32,419 bases of DNA from an uncultured Pelagibacteraceae bacterium (GTDB lineage Bacteria > Pseudomonadota > Alphaproteobacteria > Pelagibacterales > Pelagibacteraceae): contig CACHOG010000007.1 in NCBI GenBank assembly GCA_902581445.1, positions 1 through 32,419 of the forward strand, given 5' to 3'. Every line of letters begins with the position of its first letter. Position 1 is the stretch's first letter. The notes under the pieces were generated by a model. The model was not told the DNA's origin. It did not search any database and was given only the letters and a program-made list of their open reading frames with translations. Shown here piece by piece: positions 1 through 7,660 of this stretch. Made by a program: the position numbers and the translations under genes.

Positions 1-1
1 T

Positions 2-556
2 CTTAAAAACAAAGAAAGGTCTGGTGTTATAGACGAAAGTGATTTTTTTATAATTTATCAAATTACAAAAATTGACAATAAAATTCCAAACTTAAATGAT
101 GCAAATTTTGTAAATCAGATCAGACAGTTTATATTTAATAAAAATAAATTTGAATTTAATAAAAATATTTTAAAAAAAATTAACGATAATAATTTTTTTG
201 ATAGTGATTTTAAAAAACTGGTCTCTGGAACGAACAAAATTGAGAAAATGTTAATTAAATCAAAAAATGATTTAGAAAAGTTTAGCTTAGAATCACTAGA
301 GGTAATTTACTCACTTCCGCTAAAAAGCTTCGCATTGGTTGCGGACAATAAGAAAAATATTTATTTAGTAAAAATCCTAAAACATGAGGTAGATAGTATC
401 CTTAATAATAAGGAACTTAAAAATATTTATTATATGGAATCAAATAACTTTATAAAAAATAAAATATTTCAATCTTATGACGTTTATTTAAACTCTAAAT
501 ATACAATTAAAATAAACGAAAAAACTCTAGAAAGAGTAAAAAACTATTTTAGATAA
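2..556 (+). CDS. C-terminal part of a periplasmic PpiD/SurA-like peptidyl-prolyl cis-trans isomerase (5' end outside window)
   Basis: The reading frame is open from the left edge and ends in TAA at 554-556, giving the last 184 residues of a longer protein. The segment alternates charged helices with a motif-like stretch around residues 100-125 (SLPLKSFALVADNKKNIYLVKI), which resembles the end of a parvulin-type repeat, followed by a helical tail ending YTIKINEKTLERVKNYF. That pattern is typical of the C-terminus of PpiD/SurA-family envelope foldases; the N-terminal membrane anchor and the main parvulin domain would lie upstream. Its stop codon overlaps the trpE start by one base (TAATG), so it is probably co-transcribed and translationally coupled with the trp genes. 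Family assignment is inferred from style and position, not from a diagnostic catalytic motif. An ATG at 248 is internal and should not be used as a start. Confidence 0.6.
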   Translation, partial: LKNKERSGVIDESDFFIIYQITKIDNKIPNLNDANFVNQIRQFIFNKNKFEFNKNILKKINDNNFFDSDFKKLVSGTNKIEKMLIKSKNDLEKFSLESLEVIYSLPLKSFALVADNKKNIYLVKILKHEVDSILNNKELKNIYYMESNNFIKNKIFQSYDVYLNSKYTIKINEKTLERVKNYFR

Positions 557-2010
557 TGTTAAACAGAAGCTATAAACGATTTAAATCTTTACATCAAAAT
601 AAGATAAATCAAGTTTTATATTTTGAAAAAAAATTAAAAGACAATAATCAAATATTAAATCTAATTGATAATTTCTTGAATGAAAAAAACAGTTTTATAT
701 TTGAGTCTGTTGAAAAAGGAGCAAAAGGAAGATATACAATTTTTGGTAAAAAACCTGATAAAATCTGGGAATTTAATGGAAATAAATCTTTTAAAATCCA
801 AGATAAAAAAAAAATTCCTTTAAGAGGTAAACCTCAAAATATTATTGAAAATATTTTAGAAAACTTTATATTTAAAACTCCAGCAAAACTCCCTCCAATT
901 TGCTCATTAATATCTGGTTATTTTTCTTACGATACAATTAGATACATAGAAAAAATCCCAAATAATTGTAAAGATGATTTAAAAATGCCTGATGTAAGAC
1001 TATTAAGACCAACGGTTTTAATAATTCACGATAATCTTAAAAAAAGAATTTTTTACATAGTTAACGTTTTCAAAGACCAAAGAATTAAAAATTATAAAAA
1101 AAAATACGATGATATTAAAAAACAAATAAATTTAATGATACACGAGTCTACATTTCGTTCAATTAGTAAGAACACTTCCAAAAGTATAAACAAAGTAATT
1201 GTAAAATCGAACACCTCAAAATCTCGTTTTTTAAGCATGGTAAAAAAAGCAAAAAAATTCATTAAAATTGGAGATATTTTTCAAGTTGTGCTAAGTCAGA
1301 GATTTGAAGCTAGACTTACAAAAAAACCTTTAGATATTTACAAAAAACTTAGAATATCAAACCCCTCTCCTTTTATGTTTTTTTTCAATTTTAACGATTT
1401 TCAAATCATAGGTGCTAGTCCTGAAATTTTAGTTAGATTACGTAAAAGTATAATCACTATAAGACCAATTGCAGGGACGCGTCCTAGAGGAAAAACAAAA
1501 AAACAAGATAATTTTTATAAAAAAGATCTTCTAAAAGATAAAAAAGAACTCGCCGAGCATTTAATGTTGCTGGATTTAGGAAGAAATGATGTTGGTAAAG
1601 TAGCAAAAATTAATACTGTGAAGGTAACAGAAAAATTTTTAATAGAAAAATATTCACATGTTATGCATATTGTCTCAAATGTTGAAGGAATTCATAACAA
1701 AAATCTCTCTAAATTAAACTCTCTGTTAGCTGGATTTCCAGCTGGAACAGTTTCTGGAGCTCCAAAGATCAGAGCTATGGAAATAATTGATGAATTAGAA
1801 AAATCAAAAAGAAAAGTATATGCAGGGGGTATAGGATATTTTTCTTCAAATGGTGATTTTGATACTTGTATAGCGTTGAGAACAGCGGTCACAAAAAAAA
1901 ATAAATTTTATGTTCAAGCTGGTGCAGGAATAGTTGCTGACAGCAAACCAAATAATGAGTATGAGGAAACAGTTAATAAAGCAAAAGCATTAATTAGTGC
2001 ATTAAAATAA
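556..2010 (+). CDS. trpE: Anthranilate synthase component I (TrpE)
   Basis: Large subunit of anthranilate synthase, which makes anthranilate from chorismate with ammonia supplied by TrpG; cytoplasmic, first committed step of tryptophan synthesis. 484 residues, normal for a stand-alone TrpE. An N-terminal feedback-type motif is visible (FESVEKGAKGRY, residues 49-60), the counterpart of the LLES-type tryptophan-binding element. The chorismate-binding domain follows with PIAGTRPRG (~303-311), LMLLDLGRNDVG (~336-347), FPAGTVSGAPKIRAMEI (~394-410), GGIGYFSSNGDFDTC (~424-438) and QAGAGIVADS (~454-463). The start overlaps the preceding stop by one base and the stop overlaps the trpG start by one base, so the genes are tightly coupled. 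No leader peptide or attenuator precedes it; Trp control, if any, is probably allosteric. Not fused to TrpG, unlike the TrpEG fusion of some alphaproteobacteria. Confidence 0.97.
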   Translation: MLNRSYKRFKSLHQNKINQVLYFEKKLKDNNQILNLIDNFLNEKNSFIFESVEKGAKGRYTIFGKKPDKIWEFNGNKSFKIQDKKKIPLRGKPQNIIENILENFIFKTPAKLPPICSLISGYFSYDTIRYIEKIPNNCKDDLKMPDVRLLRPTVLIIHDNLKKRIFYIVNVFKDQRIKNYKKKYDDIKKQINLMIHESTFRSISKNTSKSINKVIVKSNTSKSRFLSMVKKAKKFIKIGDIFQVVLSQRFEARLTKKPLDIYKKLRISNPSPFMFFFNFNDFQIIGASPEILVRLRKSIITIRPIAGTRPRGKTKKQDNFYKKDLLKDKKELAEHLMLLDLGRNDVGKVAKINTVKVTEKFLIEKYSHVMHIVSNVEGIHNKNLSKLNSLLAGFPAGTVSGAPKIRAMEIIDELEKSKRKVYAGGIGYFSSNGDFDTCIALRTAVTKKNKFYVQAGAGIVADSKPNNEYEETVNKAKALISALK

Positions 2011-2576
2011 TGAAAATTATATTAATTGATAACTATGATAGTTTTACATTTAACTTATTTCATTACTTGTCATCATTAAAAATAAAAGTTGATGTAATTC
2101 GTAATGATAAAATTACTGCAAATCAAATACTTAAAAAAAAATATAATGCTATAGTTATCTCGCCTGGACCTGGCAACCCAAACCAAGCTGGAAATTGTAT
2201 CAATATAGTAAGATCTCTTTATAATAAATTGCCAATTTTTGGTGTTTGTTTGGGTCATCAGATAATTGGCCAAGTTTTTGGTTCAAAAATTGTTCAAGCT
2301 AAAAAGCTCATGCATGGTAAAACTAGCAAAATTTTAAGTAAAAAAATTGGTATTTTAAAGAATCTACCAAAAGCTTTTGAGGCGACTCGTTATCATAGTC
2401 TGATAATTGATAAAAAATCATTGTCCGAAGATCTTGAAATTACTGCTGAAACAAAAGACGGCTTAATAATGGGTGTAAGACATAAAAAATATCATGTTCA
2501 TGGAGTGCAATTTCATCCTGAAAGTATTAAAACCAAATTAGGTATAAAAATTTTAAAAAATTTTATTAATATTTGA
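2010..2576 (+). CDS. trpG: Anthranilate synthase component II, glutamine amidotransferase (TrpG)
   Basis: Class I glutamine amidotransferase that hydrolyses glutamine and channels ammonia to TrpE. 188 residues, the usual size for a stand-alone TrpG. The start LIDNYDSFTFNL (5-16) is typical of the TrpG/PabA family; the oxyanion-strand motif SPGPGNP is at 51-57, the nucleophile is Cys80 in FGVCLGHQIIG, and the catalytic His169 and Glu171 are in VQFHPES. All three triad residues are present. Start and trpE stop share one base (TAATG), consistent with stoichiometric translation of the two subunits. TrpG and PabA cannot be told apart from the sequence alone and one protein may serve both pathways; the position between trpE and trpD supports the tryptophan role. 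Confidence 0.96.
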   Translation: MKIILIDNYDSFTFNLFHYLSSLKIKVDVIRNDKITANQILKKKYNAIVISPGPGNPNQAGNCINIVRSLYNKLPIFGVCLGHQIIGQVFGSKIVQAKKLMHGKTSKILSKKIGILKNLPKAFEATRYHSLIIDKKSLSEDLEITAETKDGLIMGVRHKKYHVHGVQFHPESIKTKLGIKILKNFINI

Positions 2577-2581
2577 AATAA

Positions 2582-3574
2582 ATGAAACAATACATTGAAA
2601 AAATTAAAAATAAACAGGATTTAACCTTTGAAGAAAGCAAATTAGCATTTGAATTTTTAATGGAAGGCAAAGCAAAAGACCAAGAAATATTTGATTTTTT
2701 AACATTCCTATCAACTAAAGGTGAAGCTTCAGATGAAATAGCTGGTGGTGTATTTATTCTTAGAAATAAGTCTAAAAGAGTAAATGTAGAAAATTGTATT
2801 GATACATGTGGAACTGGTGGAGATGGCATGAATACACTTAATATTTCTACAGCATCTGGGTTATTGCTTGCAAGTATGGGTGTTAAAGTTGCAAAACATG
2901 GAAATAAAGCTGTATCCTCTAAGTGTGGATCAGGGGATGTTTTGGAAGCTTTAAATATCAAAATAAATTTAGAACCAAATGATATAGAAACGCAAATTAA
3001 TAAAAATAATTTTGGTTTTATGTTTGCACCTAATTATCACAGTGCAATGAGGTTTGTCAGTCCTACTAGAAAAAAAATAGGAAAAAGAACTATATTTAAT
3101 ATGATTGGACCATTAAGCAGCCCCGCCTTAGTAAAGAGGCAAGTAGTTGGGGTCTTTGATAAAAAACTTTTAAAGATATTTGCAAATGCTTTAAATAATT
3201 TAGATATTAAATTTGCATGGATTGTAAATAGTGAAGATGGTTTAGATGAGATTTCACCTTATGCAAAAACGAATGTTATTCAACTAAAAGATAATGAAAT
3301 TTCTGAGATTATAATTGATCCAACAGAATTAAACGTTAATGCAAATAAATTTGAAAATCTAGTTGGTGATGATGCAAAATTTAATGCAGAAAAAATGATT
3401 AATATATTTAAAGGCGAGGATAATGATTTTTCTAAAGCTGTATGCTTAAATGCTGCAGCAGGATTAATAGTAAATGAAACTCATCAAAATTTTGCTGATG
3501 CATATAATAATGCAAGAGAACATATTTTATCTAATAAAGTTATCAAACATTTAGAAAAAATTCAAAATGGCTAA
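2582..3574 (+). CDS. trpD: Anthranilate phosphoribosyltransferase (TrpD)
   Basis: Transfers the phosphoribosyl group from PRPP to anthranilate, the second step of tryptophan synthesis. 330 residues, full length. The N-terminal helical domain is followed by the PRPP-binding glycine loop CGTGGDGMNT (76-85), NIST (87-90) and KHGNKAVSSKCGSGD (105-119), all hallmark sites of this family. The anthranilate-side segment PNYHSAMRFVSPTRKKIGKRT is also present (~146-166). It begins five bases after the trpG stop and ends by overlapping trpC by 8 bp, so it belongs to the same operon. Confidence 0.97.
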   Translation: MKQYIEKIKNKQDLTFEESKLAFEFLMEGKAKDQEIFDFLTFLSTKGEASDEIAGGVFILRNKSKRVNVENCIDTCGTGGDGMNTLNISTASGLLLASMGVKVAKHGNKAVSSKCGSGDVLEALNIKINLEPNDIETQINKNNFGFMFAPNYHSAMRFVSPTRKKIGKRTIFNMIGPLSSPALVKRQVVGVFDKKLLKIFANALNNLDIKFAWIVNSEDGLDEISPYAKTNVIQLKDNEISEIIIDPTELNVNANKFENLVGDDAKFNAEKMINIFKGEDNDFSKAVCLNAAAGLIVNETHQNFADAYNNAREHILSNKVIKHLEKIQNG

Positions 3575-4358
3575 AAATGTTCTTGAAAAAATAATTGATA
3601 AAAAAATTGAAAAAATAGTAAATTTAAAAAAAACTATTTCACTGGAATCGTTAGATGAATTAATTAATACAAATAAAACATTTATTGATTTTAAAGAAAA
3701 AATCAAAAATAACATTAAAGAAGACAAGTACTCTGTTATTGCTGAAATTAAAAAAGCTAGCCCTTCAGCGGGTGTTATTATCAAAGATTATGATCCTGTT
3801 AAAATAGCTAATATATATAATATTAATAAAGCCACTTGTTTATCGGTTTTGACTGAAGAAGATTTTTTTTTAGGAAATATGATACATATTAGCAAGATTA
3901 AACAAAAAGTTAATTTACCAATTTTATGTAAAGACTTTTTTGTAGATAAATTTCAAGTACCTTTGGCGAAAAGTTACGGAGCTGATGCAATATTGATTAT
4001 ATTAGCTGGTGTAAGTGATAAACTTGCTGATGATTTATACAATGAAGCACTTAAGTTAAACATGTCGGTAATTGTTGAGGTTCATACTATCGAAGAAGCA
4101 AAGAGTGCCTTAAGATTTAAAGGTGCTTTAATTGGAATAAATAATAGAAATTTAAAAACTTTAAAAACTGACATAAATACAACTTTTGATATTCATGATG
4201 TTTTAGTTGATCACCCTGGTCCATTAATTTCTGAGAGTGGAATTCAAACAAAAGAAGAGCTGTTGGAACTCTCAAACAAAACATCTATTAAAACTTTTTT
4301 AATTGGTGAATCACTTTTGAAAGATCTTGATAATAATTCTATTTTTTCAGTTCTTTAG
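3567..4358 (+). CDS. trpC: Indole-3-glycerol-phosphate synthase (TrpC)
   Basis: Catalyses ring closure of carboxyphenylamino-deoxyribulose phosphate to indole-3-glycerol phosphate. 263 residues, a single-domain TrpC (not the TrpC-TrpF fusion of enteric bacteria). TIM-barrel sites visible: AEIKKASPSAG (59-69) with the phosphate/substrate residues, LCKDFFVD (120-127) with the catalytic lysine, GADAILII (138-145), IGINNRNL (~194-201) and the phosphate-binding SESGI near residue 223. The start overlaps trpD by 8 bp. It is the last trp gene here; the phosphoribosylanthranilate isomerase (trpF) that supplies its substrate, and trpBA, must be encoded elsewhere. An 88-bp gap then separates it from lexA. 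Confidence 0.97.
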   Translation: MAKNVLEKIIDKKIEKIVNLKKTISLESLDELINTNKTFIDFKEKIKNNIKEDKYSVIAEIKKASPSAGVIIKDYDPVKIANIYNINKATCLSVLTEEDFFLGNMIHISKIKQKVNLPILCKDFFVDKFQVPLAKSYGADAILIILAGVSDKLADDLYNEALKLNMSVIVEVHTIEEAKSALRFKGALIGINNRNLKTLKTDINTTFDIHDVLVDHPGPLISESGIQTKEELLELSNKTSIKTFLIGESLLKDLDNNSIFSVL

Positions 4359-4359
4359 T

Positions 4360-4391
4360 CTAATAATCCCCTATTTTATTGATTTTTTTAA
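4360..4391 (+). terminator. Possible weak terminator after trpC
   Basis: Directly after the trpC stop there is a short AT-rich inverted repeat (AATAA ... TTATT around a roughly 9-base loop), followed two bases later by a run of seven T. It is the only terminator-like element between trpC and lexA. The stem holds only A-T pairs, so efficiency would be low and it may be coincidental. Confidence 0.2.
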
Positions 4392-4407
4392 TATTGTTAA
4401 TTGTAGA

Positions 4408-4422
4408 GAACTTTTGTAGAAC
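4408..4422 (+). promoter_or_regulatory. SOS box (LexA operator), GAAC-N7-GAAC
   Basis: A perfect direct repeat GAAC-TTTTGTA-GAAC lies 25-39 bases upstream of the lexA start. GAAC-N7-GAAC (GTTC-N7-GTTC on the other strand) is the established LexA-binding motif of Alphaproteobacteria, unlike the CTGT-N8-ACAG of enterics. Its position in the promoter gap of lexA implies autorepression. No clear -35/-10 pair was identified, so the exact relation to the promoter is open. Confidence 0.85.
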
Positions 4423-4429
4423 ATTATTT

Positions 4430-4444
4430 GTACGATATTTGTTC
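4430..4444 (+). promoter_or_regulatory. Second, degenerate SOS box (GTAC-N7-GTTC)
   Basis: GTAC-GATATTT-GTTC matches the alphaproteobacterial GTTC-N7-GTTC operator at 7 of 8 defined positions. It sits seven bases 3' of the perfect box and ends two bases before the lexA ATG, so it covers the likely ribosome-binding and transcription-start area. A tandem pair would permit cooperative LexA binding; the one mismatch makes this site less certain. Confidence 0.5.
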
Positions 4445-4446
4445 TT

Positions 4447-5124
4447 ATGCTAACAAAAAAACAAAAAAACTTATTACTTTTTATCAACAAGAAGTTGAGA
4501 TCATCTGGAATTTCACCTTCTTATGAGGAAATGAAGGAATCTCTAAATTTGAAGTCTAAATCAGGAATACATAGATTAATCAGTGCTTTAGAGGAAAGAG
4601 GCTTTATAAAAAGACTTGCTCACAAAGCAAGAGCACTAGAAGTTGTTAAATTACCTGAAACTGCGTCTGCAAACGACATTTATAATAGTTTTTCACCAAG
4701 TGTAATAAAAGGCGGATTAGATGAATCAGCAAATAAAACAAATGGTACTGAAATACCTGTCTTAGGTAAAATTGCTGCTGGAACACCCGTTGAAGCAATA
4801 CAAAATGAAGTAGCAAGAATTCCCTTACCAGAAAATATAGAGAAAAAAGGCGAATATTTTGGATTGAAAGTTCAAGGTGATTCTATGATTGAGGCAGGAA
4901 TTAATGATGGCGATACAGTTGTTATAAAAAAAACAGATACAGCAGATAATGGAAAAATCGTAGTCGCTCTAATAGATGACCATGAAGCAATGCTTAAGCG
5001 AATAAGAAGAAAAGGCAAAACTATAGCTTTAGAAAGTGCGAATAGAAATTATGAGACTAAAATATTTGGCCCAGATAGGGTAAAAGTTCAGGGTGTGCTT
5101 GTATCTTTATATAGAAGTTTCTAA
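4447..5124 (+). CDS. lexA: SOS repressor LexA
   Basis: Transcriptional repressor of the DNA-damage response that inactivates itself by RecA-stimulated autoproteolysis. 225 residues, slightly shorter than the 230-240 usual in Alphaproteobacteria. The N-terminal winged-helix DNA-binding domain is at residues 1-66, with the recognition region [22 protein letters not shown] at ~25-46. A flexible linker follows, then the cleavage site Ala111-Gly112 ([10 protein letters not shown]). The catalytic Ser146 lies in [10 protein letters not shown] and the general-base Lys184 in EAMLKR, so it should be cleavage-competent. Two SOS boxes upstream point to autoregulation. gltX follows after 22 bases and may be read through from the lexA promoter. 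Confidence 0.97.
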   Translation: MLTKKQKNLLLFINKKLRSSGISPSYEEMKESLNLKSKSGIHRLISALEERGFIKRLAHKARALEVVKLPETASANDIYNSFSPSVIKGGLDESANKTNGTEIPVLGKIAAGTPVEAIQNEVARIPLPENIEKKGEYFGLKVQGDSMIEAGINDGDTVVIKKTDTADNGKIVVALIDDHEAMLKRIRRKGKTIALESANRNYETKIFGPDRVKVQGVLVSLYRSF

Positions 5125-5146
5125 ATAAATAGTCTAAAAATCTTAA

Positions 5147-6544
5147 ATGTCAAAAGTAGCAACAAGATTTGCTCCATCTCCTACTGGTCCATTACATATT
5201 GGGGGGGTTAGGACAGCTTTATTTAATTGGTTATATTCCAAAAATCAAAATGGTAAATTTTATTTAAGAGTAGAAGATACAGACAAAGAAAGATCTAAAA
5301 ATGAATATAAAGATCAAATAATAAAATCGCTTAAATGGATAGGAATAAATTACGATGGAGAAGAATATATTCAATCAGAGAAAGTAGATTATCACATAAA
5401 AATTGTAAATGAGCTTCTTAAAAATGGTTATGCATATAAATGTTATTGTTCAAACGAAGAAATAGAAGAACAAAAAAAAAGAGCAAGACAAAAAAAGATT
5501 CCTTATATTTATGATAGAAAATGGAGAGATAGAAAAGGATCTGATGCTCCAAAAGATATTAGACCTGTTATAAGATTTAAAAGTAAGATTGAAGGATCGT
5601 CAATATTGAAAGATTTAGTTCAAGGTGATGTTGAAATTGAAAATAATACAATTGAAGATTTTATTATTTTAAGAAATGATGGAACTCCTACATACAATTT
5701 ATCAGCATCCGTGGATGATCACCAAATGAATATATCACATATTATTAGAGGTGATGACCATAAAATTAACACCTTCAAACAATTACAAATTTATCAGGCT
5801 ATGAAATGGGAATTACCCTCATTTGCTCACATACCATTGATACATACAGTAGAAGGAAAAAAACTATCAAAAAGAGATCAGGCGTCTACATTAGATGATT
5901 ATTCCAAAATAGGTATCATGCCAGATGCCCTTCGAAATTACCTTTTAAGACTAGGCTGGTCTTACAAAGATAAAGAGATATTTACATTAGAGGAAAGTAT
6001 AAAATTTTTTAATTTAGAAGGTATCGGTAAATCTCCCTCTAAACTTGATATGAGTAGAATTTTATCAATGAACGAACATTATATTAAGAATATTAATGAA
6101 AATGATTTGTTTATTCAATTAACTGAATATTGCAAATTATATAAAAGTGAAATTCAATCAGATAAAAAAGATAAGATTAAAAAGTCTTTAACTTTCTTGA
6201 AAAATAAAGCAAAAACTTTAGAGGATATATTTAATAATGGTCAATATATAATTAGAGATGAGGTTAATTTTAATAAAGATGATTTAAATTTAATTGACAA
6301 TAAAGCAAAAAAAGTAATTTCTGATTTTAATGATCAATTTGAAAAAATAGAACTACCTTCGCGAGAAATTTTAGAACAAATAGTAAATGAGATTATAAAA
6401 TCTCATGAAACAAATTTTAAAGGTGTTGGACAGCCGTTGAGGATCGCTCTAACTGGTTCGAGGTTTGGACCTGGTATATATGATATTATTTTATCTTTAG
6501 GAAAAGAAGAAGTTAAAAAACGGTTAAGTGCTAAGATAGCTTGA
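5147..6544 (+). CDS. gltX: Glutamyl-tRNA synthetase (GltX)
   Basis: Class I aminoacyl-tRNA synthetase charging tRNA-Glu (and possibly tRNA-Gln where an amidotransferase is used). 465 residues, normal. The HIGH-type motif appears as PTGPLHIGGVRT (12-23) and the KMSKS-type loop as EGKKLSKRDQ at ~237-246. The C-terminal anticodon-binding helical domain is complete and ends with the conserved GSRFGPGIYDIIL stretch. It lies 22 bp after lexA. Its last 21 bp overlap the 3' end of convergently transcribed lpxB, leaving no space for a separate terminator. In many Alphaproteobacteria gltA follows gltX; it does not here. Confidence 0.97.
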   Translation: MSKVATRFAPSPTGPLHIGGVRTALFNWLYSKNQNGKFYLRVEDTDKERSKNEYKDQIIKSLKWIGINYDGEEYIQSEKVDYHIKIVNELLKNGYAYKCYCSNEEIEEQKKRARQKKIPYIYDRKWRDRKGSDAPKDIRPVIRFKSKIEGSSILKDLVQGDVEIENNTIEDFIILRNDGTPTYNLSASVDDHQMNISHIIRGDDHKINTFKQLQIYQAMKWELPSFAHIPLIHTVEGKKLSKRDQASTLDDYSKIGIMPDALRNYLLRLGWSYKDKEIFTLEESIKFFNLEGIGKSPSKLDMSRILSMNEHYIKNINENDLFIQLTEYCKLYKSEIQSDKKDKIKKSLTFLKNKAKTLEDIFNNGQYIIRDEVNFNKDDLNLIDNKAKKVISDFNDQFEKIELPSREILEQIVNEIIKSHETNFKGVGQPLRIALTGSRFGPGIYDIILSLGKEEVKKRLSAKIA

Positions 6545-7660
6545 AACTACTGCTGAAGCTTCTGAAGATGATGATGTTTTAGATTTAATTTCATTTAATG
6601 TATTATTTACATCAAGGATTTGTTTTTTCATCAGATTTGGATTTTTTAAAAAATACACCACAGATCTAAAAATTTCTTTTGAATTACATTCTTTTTGAAT
6701 TAATTCTGGAATTATTTCTTTTTGGTTAATTATATTAATTATATTTGCAAATTTTGTTTTTACTAAAGATTTTACAATCAAAAAATTAATTAAATTCATT
6801 TTATAAATTATAATAGATGGAACTTTTGCATTACAGATTTCAAGAGAAACAGTTCCAGATTTAGCCACTGCAAATACTGAACTTGATAGTATTTGTAATT
6901 TTATATTTTCTTCTGATATCACTTCAATATTATTTAAATTTATTTTTTTAATCTCATCTTTTATTAAATCTTTGTTTTGATCAGTTGCATGAAAAACAAA
7001 ATTATATTCGGTAAATTTTTCATTCATCAATTTAATAAAATCTATTAAAATTGGTAAAAGAATATTTGTTTCAGAGGTTCGGCTTCCCGCAAATAAAGAT
7101 ATAATTTTTTTATTATCATCCATTATATTTGATAAACTTGTTTTAACATTTTCTTTTCTTTCAAGCAATGGATGGCCAACGAAAGTGTTATTAATATTTT
7201 CTTTATCAAAATATTTTTTTTCGAAATTGAATAACAATAAAATATGATCTAAAAACTTTTTAAAATTCTTAACCCTTCCCTCTCTCCATACCCATACTTG
7301 TGGTGCAACATAATGTATTGTTTTAATATTAGGATTTATGCTTTTTACTTTTTCAGCAACCCTAAGGGTAAAATCTGGGCTATCAACACTAAATAAAATA
7401 TCTGGATTAAATTCAATTATTTTTTTTACAGTTTCATTTATTTTACTTCTGATTTTAAATAAATTTAATATAACACTGGTAAAACCAATATAGGTTATCT
7501 CTTTTAGATCATATATAGATTTAATACCAAGTTTTTTTAAATGAAAACCACCAACACTTAAATATTCTATGTTTGAATGATTTTGTTGAAGTTTAGTAAC
7601 TACAGTTGATGCTAATTTATCTCCTGATGGTTCACCAGTTAATATAAAAATTTTTTTCAT
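6524..7660 (-). CDS. lpxB: Lipid-A-disaccharide synthase (LpxB)
   Basis: Inverting glycosyltransferase (GT19) that joins UDP-2,3-diacylglucosamine with lipid X to form the lipid A disaccharide, at the inner face of the inner membrane. 378 residues, normal. Conserved segments: ILTGEPSGDKLAS at the N-terminus (6-18), the DSPDF segment (~93-97), HYVAPQVWVWREGR (~116-129), the nucleotide-binding SLFAGSRTSE (~188-197) and AVAKSGTVSLE in the C-terminal half (~264-274). It is the last gene of the leftward lipid A cluster. The start overlaps the lpxI stop by 4 bp (ATGA). The stop lies inside the 3' end of gltX. Confidence 0.96.
   Translation of the reverse strand: MKKIFILTGEPSGDKLASTVVTKLQQNHSNIEYLSVGGFHLKKLGIKSIYDLKEITYIGFTSVILNLFKIRSKINETVKKIIEFNPDILFSVDSPDFTLRVAEKVKSINPNIKTIHYVAPQVWVWREGRVKNFKKFLDHILLLFNFEKKYFDKENINNTFVGHPLLERKENVKTSLSNIMDDNKKIISLFAGSRTSETNILLPILIDFIKLMNEKFTEYNFVFHATDQNKDLIKDEIKKINLNNIEVISEENIKLQILSSSVFAVAKSGTVSLEICNAKVPSIIIYKMNLINFLIVKSLVKTKFANIINIINQKEIIPELIQKECNSKEIFRSVVYFLKNPNLMKKQILDVNNTLNEIKSKTSSSSEASAVVSSYLST

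Noticed and set aside
248..556. Separate 102-residue hypothetical gene before trpE
   Set aside because: The same frame is open without a stop to the left edge, so the ATG at 248 is internal to a longer truncated gene.
2566..2961. 131-codon open frame opposite trpD
   Set aside because: Antisense shadow of a gene whose sense frame carries the complete, conserved TrpD motifs; the translated product has no recognisable features.
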